From NCBI GenBank assembly GCA_022712315.1, contig JALAGS010000014.1:33407-97406 (forward strand): 64,000 nt of DNA, read 5' to 3'. The notes under the pieces were generated by a model. It had not been told where the DNA came from. It made no database searches and was given only the letters and a program-made list of their open reading frames with translations. The position numbers and the translations under genes were made by a program. Below are positions 25,958 to 35,000 of the stretch, one piece after another (within the stretch, counting starts at the first letter, position 1; each line of letters opens with the position of its first letter). The DNA comes from Sphingobacterium sp. (GTDB lineage Bacteria > Bacteroidota > Bacteroidia > Sphingobacteriales > Sphingobacteriaceae).

Positions 25958-26002
25958 ATCATACGAGCCATAGCTCTCTTTTTTATTTTTTTTAAAAAAA
26001 AA

Positions 26003-26033
26003 TTTGCATAGTGTAATAAATACACTATATTTG
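26003..26033 (+). promoter_or_regulatory. Near-perfect promoter of an orphan transcript
   Basis: TTTG (26003-26006), a 19-base spacer and TATATTTG (26026-26033) match the Bacteroidota promoter exactly. It points toward the plus strand, where no protein gene follows. Confidence 0.75.
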
Positions 26034-26037
26034 TGTC

Positions 26038-26104
26038 ATCATAATTTAGGTTTATAATTGGTTATTTAAGGTTTTCATTCTCCCCGTTTGAAAACCTTTT
26101 TTTT
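26038..26104 (+). ncRNA. Candidate small RNA of about 65 bases
   Basis: The predicted start is about five bases after the promoter. The transcript would end in a strong terminator: AAGGTTTTCA (26068-26077) pairs with TGAAAACCTT (26089-26098), then eight T (26097-26104). There is no ATG in between and the downstream gene is on the other strand. The loop TTCTCCCCGTT is C-rich. It sits between the ynbA-like and TPM genes, antisense to whatever connects them. Existence is inferred from signals only. Confidence 0.55.
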
Positions 26105-26120
26105 GCCCTTAAATTATGGA

Positions 26121-27596
26121 TTACCATCTTCCGCCTGCGCCACCGCCGCCAGAAGATCCTCCACCAAAACTACCACCACCACCGCTACTACTAGATCCAC
26201 CGCCGGAACTGCTTGATGTCGACCGCACCTTGACAGGAATTGAATGCTCCCCATGAGATACGCGATGCCCACAATTCTTACACAGGTCAAAACGTTCTTC
26301 CAGTCCTTGTGAACTATAAGTTGCTGCACGAATCGTCTTGGTACGCCCAGTCTCAAAAGTTCTATAATGACATACAGGACAATCACTGAAACCGACGTTC
26401 TCATCCCAGGGAACCAGCTTCGTTTCTTGATTAGCCTGATCAATCCAGATTTCGTATGAGCGGCTGCCGAGTTTCTCCTCCAAAAGCTGACCTTTGTCAA
26501 GATAAGCACTTTCGCGCGTCGCCATATTATCTTTATTCAGCCGTAACCAACGTCCTGAATTATCAGGCGGAGCCAGCCGCAGTTCATTTTTTCGAATCCT
26601 CTTATTTAGTCCAATAAGGTCAAATAATGCCAAGGGACTAAGCAATAAAGGTACAAGCCCCCAGACACGAAATTTACGCAAGGCCTGCTGGATATTCTCC
26701 TCATCGCGATAAGAGTTAACAATCTGCGTTCGGCTTGAATTATATTTCATCGCCAGCGTGATGCTACCAAATACAAATATAAAATAGGGCAAATTTTTCC
26801 ACTGATAAACCACCTCAAAATTGTTTAAGGCAAACGCACAGATAAACACACTGATAAACATTAATATCCCCATGCAGCCACATCCGCTTACCAAAGGCGG
26901 AAAATATTTACTCTTTTTTGTCAGTTGCCCCTTTATCGCTCTCGTCACTTCACCAAGCCAGATATAACATATTGCAAACAAGCCCAAGACCAGAAGAGAG
27001 TTGCGCAAGATAGGGCTTTTGAAGCTCCAAACAGGTGTCGCTTCCGGCATTAAACGTTCCAGTTCGGCCTTGCTGTCTGCGGACGTCAGTATTGTTTTTA
27101 TAAAACCCGAAGCTTCCAAAATACCGCGGTCATAATCTTCATTTCGAAAGTTGGGTACGAGATACTTCTCTCCTATACGTTTAAGATAAGCATCTGGCAA
27201 GATACTCTCCATACCATATCCAGTAATAAAGCGGTATTCATGCCGATCTTTGGCAATAAACAATAAAAGCCCATTGTTGCTTCCTTTCTTACCAATACCC
27301 CATGTATTAAATAATTTCAAAGCAAATTCAAAATCACTGTCACCAATATAATCATTGACAACAACGATGGCAAATTCACTTTTTGTGGAAGCCTCAATCT
27401 GCTTAGACAAATTATCCAATTCCGACACTGCACCGGAAGACAGAATCCCATCGGGATTGGAAACAAAATAGTCTTGCCCTTTCTGCTTCGGACTAGGTAT
27501 ATTATCGACAGTATACTGTGCGAATACCGGAACAGCATTTAAACAGCAGCTTAGCCAAAATAAAAGGACGATATAGAGTTGATGCGATCTATGCAT
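26121..27596 (-). CDS. TPM-domain membrane protein with zinc ribbon and Gly/Ser tail
   Basis: A 491-residue protein: signal peptide (about 1-26, ending VFAQ), TPM_phosphatase-type domain at about 30-180 (YFVSNPDGILSSGAVSELD, then EFAIVVVNDYIG, GIGKKGSNNGLLLFIA), three membrane helices at about 205-300, a zinc ribbon with CPVC and CKNC near 410-450, and a C-terminal low-complexity Gly/Ser tail. TPM proteins are linked to membrane quality control, and I recall TPM genes being reported near PspA homologues in other bacteria. The gene precedes the ynb-like operon on the same strand, with 163 bases between. Confidence 0.88.
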   Translation of the reverse strand: MHRSHQLYIVLLFWLSCCLNAVPVFAQYTVDNIPSPKQKGQDYFVSNPDGILSSGAVSELDNLSKQIEASTKSEFAIVVVNDYIGDSDFEFALKLFNTWGIGKKGSNNGLLLFIAKDRHEYRFITGYGMESILPDAYLKRIGEKYLVPNFRNEDYDRGILEASGFIKTILTSADSKAELERLMPEATPVWSFKSPILRNSLLVLGLFAICYIWLGEVTRAIKGQLTKKSKYFPPLVSGCGCMGILMFISVFICAFALNNFEVVYQWKNLPYFIFVFGSITLAMKYNSSRTQIVNSYRDEENIQQALRKFRVWGLVPLLLSPLALFDLIGLNKRIRKNELRLAPPDNSGRWLRLNKDNMATRESAYLDKGQLLEEKLGSRSYEIWIDQANQETKLVPWDENVGFSDCPVCHYRTFETGRTKTIRAATYSSQGLEERFDLCKNCGHRVSHGEHSIPVKVRSTSSSSGGGSSSSGGGGSFGGGSSGGGGAGGRW

Positions 27597-27900
27597 ATTT
27601 TTTAAAATAACTCAAACAACAAGATTTGGTTCATTGTCACGATATTAAGAAAAAAAAATCAAACAAAGGTTTCCATCAAAAAAAAGCCCATAATCAACCG
27701 ATTATGAGCCTGTATAATTCAATATTCGTTTGAGCTATTACTATATATTCTTGCGATTACTTCATCTAATCGTTTTGTTGAGCTACAGTGACAGTACACA
27801 CTCCCACAGGAACTTCAAATCTTTCGGAAGCGACTATCAAGCAACAAAGGCCAGATTATAACTAAAGCTGTATGGCAATATGAAACTTTCCCATTCGCTG
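27597..27900. other. Intergenic region between TPM and gluconate permease genes
   Basis: About 300 bases holding the gntP terminator (listed separately) and the likely TPM promoter. No coding frame is convincing. Confidence 0.4.
27678..27709 (-). terminator. Terminator of the gntK-gntP operon
   Basis: Read on the minus strand, GCTCATAATC pairs with GATTATGGGC (one G-U pair) around GGTT, followed by eight T. It lies about 190 bases after the permease stop. Confidence 0.82.
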
Positions 27901-29223
27901 TCAATGGCCAAGCCAATGTAAAATCAAGACACCGATCAATCCAATAACAGAAACGAGCGTTTCCATCATCGTCCAGGAGCGAAACGTATCCTTCATACTT
28001 ACTCCAAAATAAGATTTAAACATCCAAAACCCTGGATCATTGACGTGCGAGAACATGAGACTGCCCGCTCCCGTCGCTAGCACCATTAATTCAGGAGTAA
28101 CATCTCCTGCCTGCACAATAGGAAGCATAATGCCCGCAGCTGTGAGCCCAGCAACACTAGCCGAACCGATAACTAGACGAATGACACCGGCTATTAACCA
28201 TGCAAGCACAAGAGGCGATAAGCTAAGATCTGCGGTTAGGTCAGCGATGTAGTTCGCTACACCACTATCTACCAAAATCTGCTTGAAGGCGCCTGATGCT
28301 GCAATGATAAAAAGAATCATCATTATCCCCCGGATTGCTTCTTCCACACTTTCTGACTGCTCCCGCAAACTTTTACCTTGACGGATACCCATCGTGTACA
28401 TCGCCACTAAAGCCGCAATCATTAAAGCCACCACCGGGTCGCCCAAGAAACGTAGTGCCGCCAGCCAAGAGGAACCTTCTGGGAATAATAGATGTGCAAA
28501 TGAACCAAAAGCAATTAAAATTATTGGAAACAGCCCCGTAAATATACTAATTGCAAATCCGGGAAGCTCTTTCCTGTCTGCTTGATTGTGTCCAGGAAAA
28601 AACTCGGTCGGTGGATTAGTCGGAATATGCTTAAGCATTCTGCCAAAGAGTGGCCCACCGATAATGATGGCAGGAATTGCCACAACAATGCCGTAGGCCA
28701 TTGTTAAACCTATATCCGCATTGTAGGCAAGCGCTATGGCCGTCGCTCCCGGATGTGGTGGCAAATAACCATGTGTCACGGACAGCGCTGCCAGCAACGG
28801 AATGGCTACGTAAAGCAAGGGCATTTTATTGGAAGCACATACCATGAAAACGAATGGCACCAAAACGATAAAACCGACATTGTAAAATAAGGGAATTCCT
28901 ACTAAAAAGCCCGTGAGAACCATTGCCCAAGGTAAGTTCTTTCTACCAAATACGGCCGTTAATACCATTGTAATCTTTTCTGCAGCACCGCCCTCCGCCA
29001 TCAATTTACCCAGTAAAGACCCGAAAGCCAACAAAAGTGCCAACTGGCCCATCGTACTACTCACTCCGGTTTCCACAGATTTAAGAATATCGACGGCATT
29101 CATATTCATAGCAAAACCGACCGCAACGGAGGTTATCAGTAGTGAAAAGATCGTGTTTAACCTGACGACAGTAACTAAAAGAAGTAGTAAAGCTACTCCT
29201 AAGATAACGATGATGAGAGGCAT
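27901..29223 (-). CDS. gntP: Gluconate:H+ symporter (GntP family)
   Basis: A 440-residue permease with 12 or so hydrophobic helices and GntP-family landmarks such as LMAEGGAAEKI, GIPLFYNVGFIVLVPF, the HPGATA segment and SHVNDPGFWMF near the C-terminus. It imports gluconate or a similar sugar acid. It lies 16 bases after gntK on the same strand, so permease and kinase are one operon, divergent from gnd. Confidence 0.95.
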   Translation of the reverse strand: MPLIIVILGVALLLLLVTVVRLNTIFSLLITSVAVGFAMNMNAVDILKSVETGVSSTMGQLALLLAFGSLLGKLMAEGGAAEKITMVLTAVFGRKNLPWAMVLTGFLVGIPLFYNVGFIVLVPFVFMVCASNKMPLLYVAIPLLAALSVTHGYLPPHPGATAIALAYNADIGLTMAYGIVVAIPAIIIGGPLFGRMLKHIPTNPPTEFFPGHNQADRKELPGFAISIFTGLFPIILIAFGSFAHLLFPEGSSWLAALRFLGDPVVALMIAALVAMYTMGIRQGKSLREQSESVEEAIRGIMMILFIIAASGAFKQILVDSGVANYIADLTADLSLSPLVLAWLIAGVIRLVIGSASVAGLTAAGIMLPIVQAGDVTPELMVLATGAGSLMFSHVNDPGFWMFKSYFGVSMKDTFRSWTMMETLVSVIGLIGVLILHWLGH

Positions 29224-29239
29224 AATAATTTACATCTGG

Positions 29240-30751
29240 TTAAAACTCACCTTCCAATATATGGTACAGGCGTTCAAATTTCTGGAAGTTCTTCATATAT
29301 ACGGCGTGATTCTCCGCATTCGGTTTGTAATAGTGCTCGGTATCTTGTGTTCCCTCCGCTTGCTTGTTTGTTACAGTAGGCTCCCCCTTCTGTATGCCCA
29401 ATGCTTCCAAGCCTATCAATGCTGCTCCCCATGCAGAGCTTTCTACCGTATTTTTGGTAAATACAGGTTTATTGAAAATGTCTGCAAGCATCTGTACCAA
29501 CAACGATGAACGCGCTAAGCCACCGCTTGCAAAGATTGTATGAAGGGGACCGGTGTTCTCCTCTAATGCGATTCCTACACTGTAAATTGCAAATAACATC
29601 CCTTCCATCATAGCCCGCGCAAAATGTGCCCTCCCATGATGCAGCTGTATCCCAAAATAAACGCCTTTTGCATTGGAATTCCAATGTGGTGCCCGTTCAC
29701 CGGTTAGATAAGGCAAGAATATCAGGCCCTCTGCCCCGGGAACGACGGAGTCGACCAAAGCATCTAACGATGTGGAAGGATCTCTATCCGCTTCCATTTG
29801 GATAAATTCATGCAAAAAATTATCTCGAAACCAGTTGCGTAATACACCGCCATTGTTAACCGCGCCACCAATTATATATTCATCCGGTCTCAGTAGGTAG
29901 GTAAATAGCCTTTGTTTTTTTTCTTGATTTGCCTGTGAACTAGCTACGCGAATTGCCCCACTGGTACCGACAGTTACCGAAGCCACTCCAGGGCTTATAG
30001 CCCCTACCCCGAGATTAGCCAAACAGCCATCGCTACCACCTATAACAAAAGGGGTATCTTCAGGGATGTGCATCAAGGCCGCAATTTCTCGGCTAGGCAT
30101 ATTTAAAATATAATCGACTGGAACTGGCGATGCCAGTTGCTCTTCCGATATGCCCGTCAACCTTAATGCCTGATCAGACCATGTTAGCCGATGTATATCG
30201 AAAAGTCCTGTTGCAGAGGCAATGGAATGATCGACCACATACACGCCAAAGAGCCGGTAAAAAAGAAATTCTTTGATACTGATAAACTTGTACGACTGAG
30301 CAAATAATTTTTGATCATTAGACTTTATCCACATTAATTTGCAAAGCAAAGACATGGGATGTATTGGTGTACCCGTCTGCTGATAAAGCAACCTGCCCGT
30401 CTCACTTGCCTCCAAGGCAACCGCGATATCCTCACTTCTGCGATCTGCCCATATCATGCAATTACTAAGTGGCTTTCCTGCCGAGTCAACAGCAATCAGC
30501 CCGTGCATAGCACTGCTCACCGAAATGCAAACGGGTTTCGGTATCTCAGCACTAGATTGCCTTAAGCTAATCATTACATGTGCAATAGACTCAATACATG
30601 CGCCATAAACAATCTCCGGATCCTGCTCATACCAGCCTTCCGCCGGGTTTAATATGGGATAAGGTATACTATGTTGCGACAAGATGTTACCTTCGTGGTC
30701 AAATGCAACAGCTTTCGCAGATGATGTCCCAATGTCTAATCCAATGATCAT
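29240..30751 (-). CDS. gntK: Gluconokinase (FGGY family)
   Basis: A 503-residue FGGY kinase that phosphorylates gluconate to 6-phosphogluconate. Visible motifs: N-terminal phosphate-binding IIGLDIGTSSAKAVAFD, the first FGGY signature near 130-150 (HPMSLLCKLMW), GGSDGCLANLGVGA and the second signature near 360-400 ending FASGGLARS. Gluconate permease follows and 6-phosphogluconate dehydrogenase diverges, which defines the substrate. No dedicated GntR regulator is present in the window. Confidence 0.94.
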   Translation of the reverse strand: MIIGLDIGTSSAKAVAFDHEGNILSQHSIPYPILNPAEGWYEQDPEIVYGACIESIAHVMISLRQSSAEIPKPVCISVSSAMHGLIAVDSAGKPLSNCMIWADRRSEDIAVALEASETGRLLYQQTGTPIHPMSLLCKLMWIKSNDQKLFAQSYKFISIKEFLFYRLFGVYVVDHSIASATGLFDIHRLTWSDQALRLTGISEEQLASPVPVDYILNMPSREIAALMHIPEDTPFVIGGSDGCLANLGVGAISPGVASVTVGTSGAIRVASSQANQEKKQRLFTYLLRPDEYIIGGAVNNGGVLRNWFRDNFLHEFIQMEADRDPSTSLDALVDSVVPGAEGLIFLPYLTGERAPHWNSNAKGVYFGIQLHHGRAHFARAMMEGMLFAIYSVGIALEENTGPLHTIFASGGLARSSLLVQMLADIFNKPVFTKNTVESSAWGAALIGLEALGIQKGEPTVTNKQAEGTQDTEHYYKPNAENHAVYMKNFQKFERLYHILEGEF

Positions 30752-30876
30752 AAATAAAATTGATGTTTAGGAGAGCTCAATATACGGATTATCTGTTGGT
30801 TTACAACAAAAGGCTCAATACCAGCGAAGTAATTGAAGCGAGAAAAGCACCTCATACCGATCTGCTGATAATTGTC

Positions 30877-30907
30877 TTTCATAGTATCAACAAAAATGGT
30901 AAATTTC
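30877..30907 (+). promoter_or_regulatory. Putative gnd promoter
   Basis: TTTC (30877-30880), a 19-base spacer and TAAATTTC (30900-30907) are one-mismatch versions of the -33 and -7 boxes, about 24 bases before the gnd start. Confidence 0.45.
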
Positions 30908-30931
30908 AACTTAGAAAAACGATATTAAACG

Positions 30932-32347
30932 ATGAGTATAGATAAAAAGAATAACTACGATTTTGGAATAGTTGGACTCGGCGTAATGGGACGTAATTTA
31001 TTGCTGAACATCGCCGACAACGGTTTCGCGGTAGCAGGATTAGACCTCGATCCACAGAAAGCTGAGTCATTGGAAGCTGAAGCAAGTGAAGGACATCGCA
31101 TCAAAGTGACGACCCAAGTAAAAGAGTTTATAGGAGCTTTGCAACAACCCAGAGCAATTATGCTGTTGGTCCCGGCCGGAAAGCCGGTTGATATGGCGAT
31201 TGCCAGTCTTGTTCCGCTTTTGAATAAAGGAGATATAATCATCGACGGCGGAAACACGTACTTCGCTGATACAGACAGAAGATTCAATGAACTTTCCGTT
31301 ATGGGTATACATTTCTTCGGCATGGGCATATCTGGAGGAGAAAGTGGCGCTCGTCGCGGGCCAAGCTTGATGCCCGGTGGCGACAGAAAGGCCTACGAAA
31401 GACTAAGGCCCATATTCGAGGCGGTTTCGGCCAAGGTAACCGGTGAGCCCTGTGTGGAATTTTTAGGCAACGGGTCGGCCGGAAATTATGTAAAGATGGT
31501 ACATAACGGTATCGAATATGGTATCATGCAGTTAATTGCAGAGACCTATGACCTGATGAAAAGATTATATGGTTTTGACACCCAAACCATACAGCAGACA
31601 TTCGAAGAATGGAACAAGGGCGAACTAAACTCGTTCTTGCTTGAGATTACCGCTCAGATTCTGAAGAAAAAAGAGGGTGACCAGTATTTAGTGGACCTGA
31701 TTTCAGATTGGGCAAGATCAAAAGGAACGGGTAAATGGACTTCGCAAAATGCGATGGATCTGCAGGTACCAGTGCCAGTGATTGATGCAGCGGTCAATAT
31801 GCGCGATATGTCCAAATACAAACCCGAACGCTTGGAGGCAGCAAAATTACTTCATTGGGATGGACAAGCTGTTGATCTCCCCGCAGCAACGCTCATCGCT
31901 CGCTTAAAAGATGCATTGTACTTTGTAATCATCACGACCTATGCGCAAGGTTTGGCACAGCTTACCGTTGCATCAGAAAGCTACAGTTATGAGCTAGATT
32001 TACAGGTGATAACCAAAATTTGGCGAGGCGGTTGCATTATTCGCGCAGCTCTGCTCGAGGACTTTAGAAAAGCCTATGCGGCTAATCCGGACTTGCGCAA
32101 TATCCTACTCGATAACACCATTGCACAAAAGTTGCTGAGCACGCAGGCCAGCCTTCGCGAGGTATTGAAAGATGCTATCGCAAACGGTATACCCGTATCG
32201 GGATACGTAAACGCACTCGCTTATTTTGATGCCTACCGATCGGAAAAATTACCTACAAATATTATACAGGCACAACGAGACTATTTCGGCGCACATACCT
32301 ATGAACGTATTGATCAGGAAGGTATCTTTCACACACTTTGGGATTAA
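30932..32347 (+). CDS. gnd: 6-phosphogluconate dehydrogenase, decarboxylating
   Basis: A 471-residue enzyme converting 6-phosphogluconate to ribulose 5-phosphate with NADP+ reduction. N-terminal Rossmann GLGVMGRNLLLNIAD, the substrate loop GISGGESGARRGPSLMPGGD, the catalytic Lys segment YVKMVHNGIEYG and the C-terminal IWRGGCIIRA are all present. Length is normal. It diverges from gntK-gntP and completes a short gluconate-to-pentose-phosphate route. Confidence 0.98.
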   Translation: MSIDKKNNYDFGIVGLGVMGRNLLLNIADNGFAVAGLDLDPQKAESLEAEASEGHRIKVTTQVKEFIGALQQPRAIMLLVPAGKPVDMAIASLVPLLNKGDIIIDGGNTYFADTDRRFNELSVMGIHFFGMGISGGESGARRGPSLMPGGDRKAYERLRPIFEAVSAKVTGEPCVEFLGNGSAGNYVKMVHNGIEYGIMQLIAETYDLMKRLYGFDTQTIQQTFEEWNKGELNSFLLEITAQILKKKEGDQYLVDLISDWARSKGTGKWTSQNAMDLQVPVPVIDAAVNMRDMSKYKPERLEAAKLLHWDGQAVDLPAATLIARLKDALYFVIITTYAQGLAQLTVASESYSYELDLQVITKIWRGGCIIRAALLEDFRKAYAANPDLRNILLDNTIAQKLLSTQASLREVLKDAIANGIPVSGYVNALAYFDAYRSEKLPTNIIQAQRDYFGAHTYERIDQEGIFHTLWD

Positions 32348-32392
32348 GGGACAAAAGCTTGAAGATTCGATTTAATCTTCGTTTAAAACGCA

Positions 32393-32425
32393 AAAAAGCG
32401 GCTTTTTCATATAAAGCCGCTTTTT
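32393..32425. terminator. Bidirectional terminator between gnd and the ABC-F gene
   Basis: AAAAAGCGGCTTT (32393-32405) pairs perfectly with AAAGCCGCTTTTT (32413-32425). It lies between convergent stops, with T-runs on both strands. Confidence 0.9.
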
Positions 32426-32469
32426 ATAACTGAGCCTCCTAACGGGTTTACATTCCGTTTATTTAGATG

Positions 32470-34101
32470 CTATCGTTCGATATCCTTCAGACTACTCATC
32501 TTCTTGTATTCCAAGAAACCTTTGATATCTTCAAAGTGTTCACGCACGCGTTTGTTACCGAACTCGAAAACTTTTTCTGCCAAACCATCCAAAAAGTCAC
32601 GATCGTGCGAAACAAGAATCAATGTGCCATCAAAATCTTTTAAAGCATCCTTAATAATATCTTTGGTCTTCATATCTAAATGGTTTGTAGGCTCATCGAG
32701 GATCAAAACATTTACCGGTTCCAGCAACAATTTTATCATGGCCAAACGTGTTCTTTCACCTCCAGACAACACCTTTACCTTTTTAGTCGTATCATCACCG
32801 CTAAACATGAATGCACCTAGAAGATCTTTCATCTTAACACGTACATCTCCAACAGCAATCTGATCGATTGTATCAAAAACAGTCATTTCGCCATCTAACA
32901 AAGCAGCTTGATTTTGAGCAAAATAACCAATTTTCGCATTGTGACCTACTTTCAGGGTGCCCTCAAAATCAATCTCGCCCATAATTGCTTTAATCATGGT
33001 TGATTTCCCTTCACCGTTCTTTCCAACAAAAGCGACCTTTTCACCACGCTCAATCACCATATTTGCTTTTTGAAAAACAACGTGTTCATCGTAAACCTTG
33101 GTCAGGTCTTCCACGATAACAGGATATTGACCCGAACGAGGGGAAGGTGGGAATTTGAGACGCAATGCCGAAGTATCCACTTCGTCAATCTCAATAATTT
33201 CCAGTTTCTCCAACATCTTTACACGTGACTGCACTTGCAAGGTTTTTGAATACGTACCTCTGAAACGATCAATAAACTCTTGATTGTCCGCAATAAACCG
33301 CTGCTGCTCCTCGTAGGCTTTCAGCTGATGCTGACGACGCTCCTGGCGTAGTTCCAGGTAATGACTGTATTTGGCACGATAGTCATAAATGCGTCCCATC
33401 GTTACCTCAATCGTACGATTGGTAATATTATCAACAAATGCTCTATCGTGCGAGATCACAATAACGGCTTTAGCCGAATTGACCAAGAAATCCTCCAGCC
33501 ATTGAATACTCTCGATATCCATGTGGTTGGTGGGCTCATCCAATAAAATCAAATCAGGTTTCTTCAATAATATTTTAGCCAGTTCGATACGCATCCGCCA
33601 GCCCCCGGAAAACTCAGAAGTCTGCCTTGTAAAGTCCGAGCGTTCAAAACCAAGCCCCTTCAACACCTTCTCAACCTCCGCATCATAATTAACTTCCTCA
33701 ATCGAATAGAACTTTTCACTCAACTCGGACACGCGTTCGATCAATTGCATATAGTCATCCGACTCGTAGTCTGTACGGATATTTAACTGTTCATTCAGGT
33801 TTTCCAGCTCATCACGCATACCATACACTTCCTCGAAAGCTTTCGATGTTTCTTCAAAAACAGTCACATTATCTTCTGTGAGCAAATGTTGCGGTAAATA
33901 CGCTATGATAGCATCTTTTGGGCCAGCAACATTCCCTGTCGTAGGCTTGCCCACCCCCGCGATAATTTTCAGCAAGGTAGATTTACCAGCACCGTTTTTG
34001 CCCATCAATGCGATCTTATCATTCTCATTGATCGAGAAAGATACATCTGAAAAAAGAGTTGTCCCCCCAAAGGAAACAGAAATATTATTTACGTCAATCA
34101 C
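32470..34101 (-). CDS. ABC-F family ATPase
   Basis: A soluble ABC-F protein with two ATPase cassettes in one chain and no membrane segment. Walker A sites are GKNGAGKST and GKNGEGKST; signature motifs FSGGWRMR and LSGGERTR; Walker B segments LILLDEPTNH (twice). The inter-domain linker is charged. ABC-F proteins act on ribosomes in translation control or antibiotic protection. I choose GTG 34101 (543 residues) because a TATCTTTG -7 box at 34132-34125 would make an upstream ATG at 34158 lie outside the transcript. Without that promoter the longer form would be chosen. Confidence 0.92.
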   Translation of the reverse strand: MIDVNNISVSFGGTTLFSDVSFSINENDKIALMGKNGAGKSTLLKIIAGVGKPTTGNVAGPKDAIIAYLPQHLLTEDNVTVFEETSKAFEEVYGMRDELENLNEQLNIRTDYESDDYMQLIERVSELSEKFYSIEEVNYDAEVEKVLKGLGFERSDFTRQTSEFSGGWRMRIELAKILLKKPDLILLDEPTNHMDIESIQWLEDFLVNSAKAVIVISHDRAFVDNITNRTIEVTMGRIYDYRAKYSHYLELRQERRQHQLKAYEEQQRFIADNQEFIDRFRGTYSKTLQVQSRVKMLEKLEIIEIDEVDTSALRLKFPPSPRSGQYPVIVEDLTKVYDEHVVFQKANMVIERGEKVAFVGKNGEGKSTMIKAIMGEIDFEGTLKVGHNAKIGYFAQNQAALLDGEMTVFDTIDQIAVGDVRVKMKDLLGAFMFSGDDTTKKVKVLSGGERTRLAMIKLLLEPVNVLILDEPTNHLDMKTKDIIKDALKDFDGTLILVSHDRDFLDGLAEKVFEFGNKRVREHFEDIKGFLEYKKMSSLKDIER

Positions 34102-34124
34102 TGTATATTCACTTAATTTTGACA

Positions 34125-34132
34125 CAAAGATA
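34125..34132 (-). promoter_or_regulatory. -7 box of the ABC-F gene
   Basis: TATCTTTG on the minus strand is a perfect TAnnTTTG. It is 23 bases upstream of the GTG start and decides between the possible start codons. Confidence 0.6.
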
Positions 34133-34173
34133 AGCGAATCAATCTTATAAATAGACAATGGAGCATTTTTGTG

Positions 34174-34181
34174 TATCTTTG
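34174..34181 (+). promoter_or_regulatory. -7 box of trmD, implying a leaderless mRNA
   Basis: TATCTTTG is a perfect match and ends four bases before the trmD ATG, so transcription should start at or beside the start codon. No clear -33 TTTG is visible. Confidence 0.6.
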
Positions 34182-34185
34182 CGCC

Positions 34186-34863
34186 ATGCGTTTTGATATT
34201 ATTACGGTCTTACCCGACCTTTTAGAAAGCCCATTTGCACACTCTATCTTGCAACGAGCAAAGAATAAAGGCTTGGCTGAAATACATGTCCACAATTTAA
34301 GAGACTATTCTACAAATAAACACAAGAGTGTGGATGATTATCCTTACGGAGGTGGATCGGGTATGGTCCTTCAAATCGAACCTTTTGCCAAGTGTATTGA
34401 GCAGTTACAGGCCGAACGGACATATGATGAGATTATCTATATGACGCCAGATGGTGAGACATTCAATCAGGATATCGCAAACGGATTATCCACAAAAGGG
34501 AATATGATGATTCTCTGTGGACACTACAAGGGAATAGACCAACGTATCCGTGATATTTATGTAACAAAGGAGATTTCTGTTGGTGACTATGTACTATCTG
34601 GAGGGGAGCTTCCAGCGGCAATTGTTACAGACGCAATTATTCGTTTGATTCCCGGAGTTTTGTCGGACGAGACATCTGCACTTTCAGATTCTTTTCAGGA
34701 TGGTTTGCTCGATGCTCCGATCTATACACGCCCTGCAGACTGGAAAGGCCACAAAGTACCCGATATTCTACTAAGTGGACATGAGGCAAAAATCGCCGCC
34801 TGGAAGGATGAACAACAGTTAAAAAGAACGCAAGAAAGACGTCCTGATTTATTAAATGATTAA
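34186..34863 (+). CDS. trmD: tRNA (guanine37-N1)-methyltransferase
   Basis: TrmD methylates N1 of G37 next to the anticodon and prevents +1 frameshifting. The 225-residue protein has the SPOUT trefoil knot motifs: [25 protein letters not shown] and the SAM-binding [18 protein letters not shown] 34186 starts at [13 protein letters not shown]; an in-frame upstream codon at 34171 lies inside the promoter. In many bacteria trmD sits with rpsP-rimM-rplS; here it stands alone, divergent from the ABC-F gene. Confidence 0.97.
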   Translation: MRFDIITVLPDLLESPFAHSILQRAKNKGLAEIHVHNLRDYSTNKHKSVDDYPYGGGSGMVLQIEPFAKCIEQLQAERTYDEIIYMTPDGETFNQDIANGLSTKGNMMILCGHYKGIDQRIRDIYVTKEISVGDYVLSGGELPAAIVTDAIIRLIPGVLSDETSALSDSFQDGLLDAPIYTRPADWKGHKVPDILLSGHEAKIAAWKDEQQLKRTQERRPDLLND

Positions 34864-34900
34864 GAAATAAGGGGAATTTTTGTTTTTTTGTCACAAAAAG

Positions 34901-34930
34901 TTTGCTTATTTATTTTTTTTTATAAATTTG
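34901..34930 (+). promoter_or_regulatory. Promoter of the tryptophan operon
   Basis: TTTG (34901-34904), an 18-base spacer and TAAATTTG (34923-34930) match the Bacteroidota consensus perfectly. Transcription should begin within a few bases of the leader-peptide ATG at 34938. Confidence 0.75.
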
Positions 34931-34937
34931 TGTAATA

Positions 34938-35000
34938 ATGACACGAAGATATACAAATACAAATTGGTGGTGGCCTGAAGCAATAAGCATCGGGAACTAA
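34938..35000 (+). CDS. trpL: trp leader peptide with three consecutive Trp codons
   Basis: A 20-codon frame (MTRRYTNTN, then WWW at 10-12, then PEAISIGN) follows the promoter almost directly and ends at TAA 35000. Three tandem TGG codons in so short a frame directly upstream of trpE are the signature of ribosome-mediated attenuation. There is no Shine-Dalgarno; the message is nearly leaderless. The peptide's last codons overlap the antiterminator strand AGCATCGGG (34986-34994), so a ribosome finishing the peptide would mask it. Confidence 0.85.
   Translation: MTRRYTNTNWWWPEAISIGN

Noticed and set aside
30760..30945. 61-codon frame between gntK and gnd
   Set aside because: It overlaps the gnd promoter and start, and shows no recognisable pattern.
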